From Doryteuthis pealeii (Eukaryota > Mollusca > Cephalopoda > Myopsida > Loliginidae): a stretch of 64,000 bases of DNA. Both the position numbers and the translations under genes were made by a program. This document shows, one piece after another, positions 63,996 to 64,000 of the stretch. Positions within the stretch are counted from its first letter, which is position 1. Every line of letters begins with the position of its first letter. The notes beneath the pieces were generated by a model, which saw only the letters and a program-made list of their open reading frames with translations, ran no database searches and had not been told where the DNA came from. The DNA lies in the NCBI GenBank assembly GCA_023376005.1, contig CM042142.1:50471884-50535883 (forward strand), read 5' to 3'.

Positions 63996-64000
63996 ATATA

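Overview
This window is repeat-dense, AT-rich eukaryotic (metazoan) DNA with no convincing complete protein-coding gene. There are no long clean ORFs, no operon-like spacing, and almost every stretch with recognisable structure is a transposable element, a relic of one, or a simple repeat. tRNA-derived SINEs, RTE-like LINE tails, mariner relics, piggyBac-, hAT- and foldback-type MITEs, and Helitrons together fit an invertebrate genome. A lophotrochozoan such as a mollusc (cephalopod or bivalve) is my best guess, but that is inference and I cannot name the species.

Major repeat families, named here for convenience. SINE1: tRNA-headed, about 240 bp, with a (TTAC)n tail; about 20 copies. SINE2: a second tRNA-headed family, about 270 bp, with a TA-rich tail; about 20 copies. 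Ret3: a retroposon of about 430 bp without an obvious pol III promoter, with 9-13 bp target-site duplications. MITE-A: about 270-365 bp, termini AGWGATGCTGATAG, hAT-like. MITE-B: about 240 bp, TTAA-flanked, piggyBac-like. Helitron-like: about 600-650 bp, TC start, 3' hairpin and CTAG end. Mariner relics: three copies with readable transposase remnants, plus tiny TIR-only palindromes. LINE relics: four 3' ends of one RTE-like lineage, three RT-domain pieces and one C-terminal CCHC finger.

Layout. 1-10 kb: Helitron copy 1, an LTR-like repeat, a duplicated segment (5.5 and 8.8 kb), a hAT element with a perfect 8-bp TSD, and a long-TIR foldback. 10-20 kb: a 390-bp TG array, LINE 3' end, three-unit dispersed repeat, Helitron copy 2, SINE clusters. 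20-30 kb: second foldback copy, MITE-B inside a LINE RT relic, an inverted pair of possible linker-histone pseudogene fragments, A-rich and TA arrays, a 52-bp minisatellite. 30-40 kb: mariner ends, a weak coding candidate near 32.7 kb, inverted repeats, LINE finger relic, Ret3 copies. 40-50 kb: MITE and SINE insertions with clean TSDs, a SINE-plus-retroelement composite amplified in tandem, a 27-bp minisatellite, a second LINE/MITE-B composite, Helitron copy 3 split by SINE2. 50-64 kb: a mariner with Ret3 nested inside, a mariner C-terminus with SINE1 in its 3' UTR, two large palindromes, and more SINE, Ret3 and GA/TA arrays.

The biology here is the layered insertion history. Several pairs of copies act as filled and empty sites for one another, which orders the activity of the families. 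I did not find a novel functional gene system. The most unusual items are the shared LINE/MITE-B junction, the tandem composite at 44.2-44.8 kb, the TIR-only mariner palindromes, and the possible histone H1 pseudogene palindrome at 22.3-23.2 kb.
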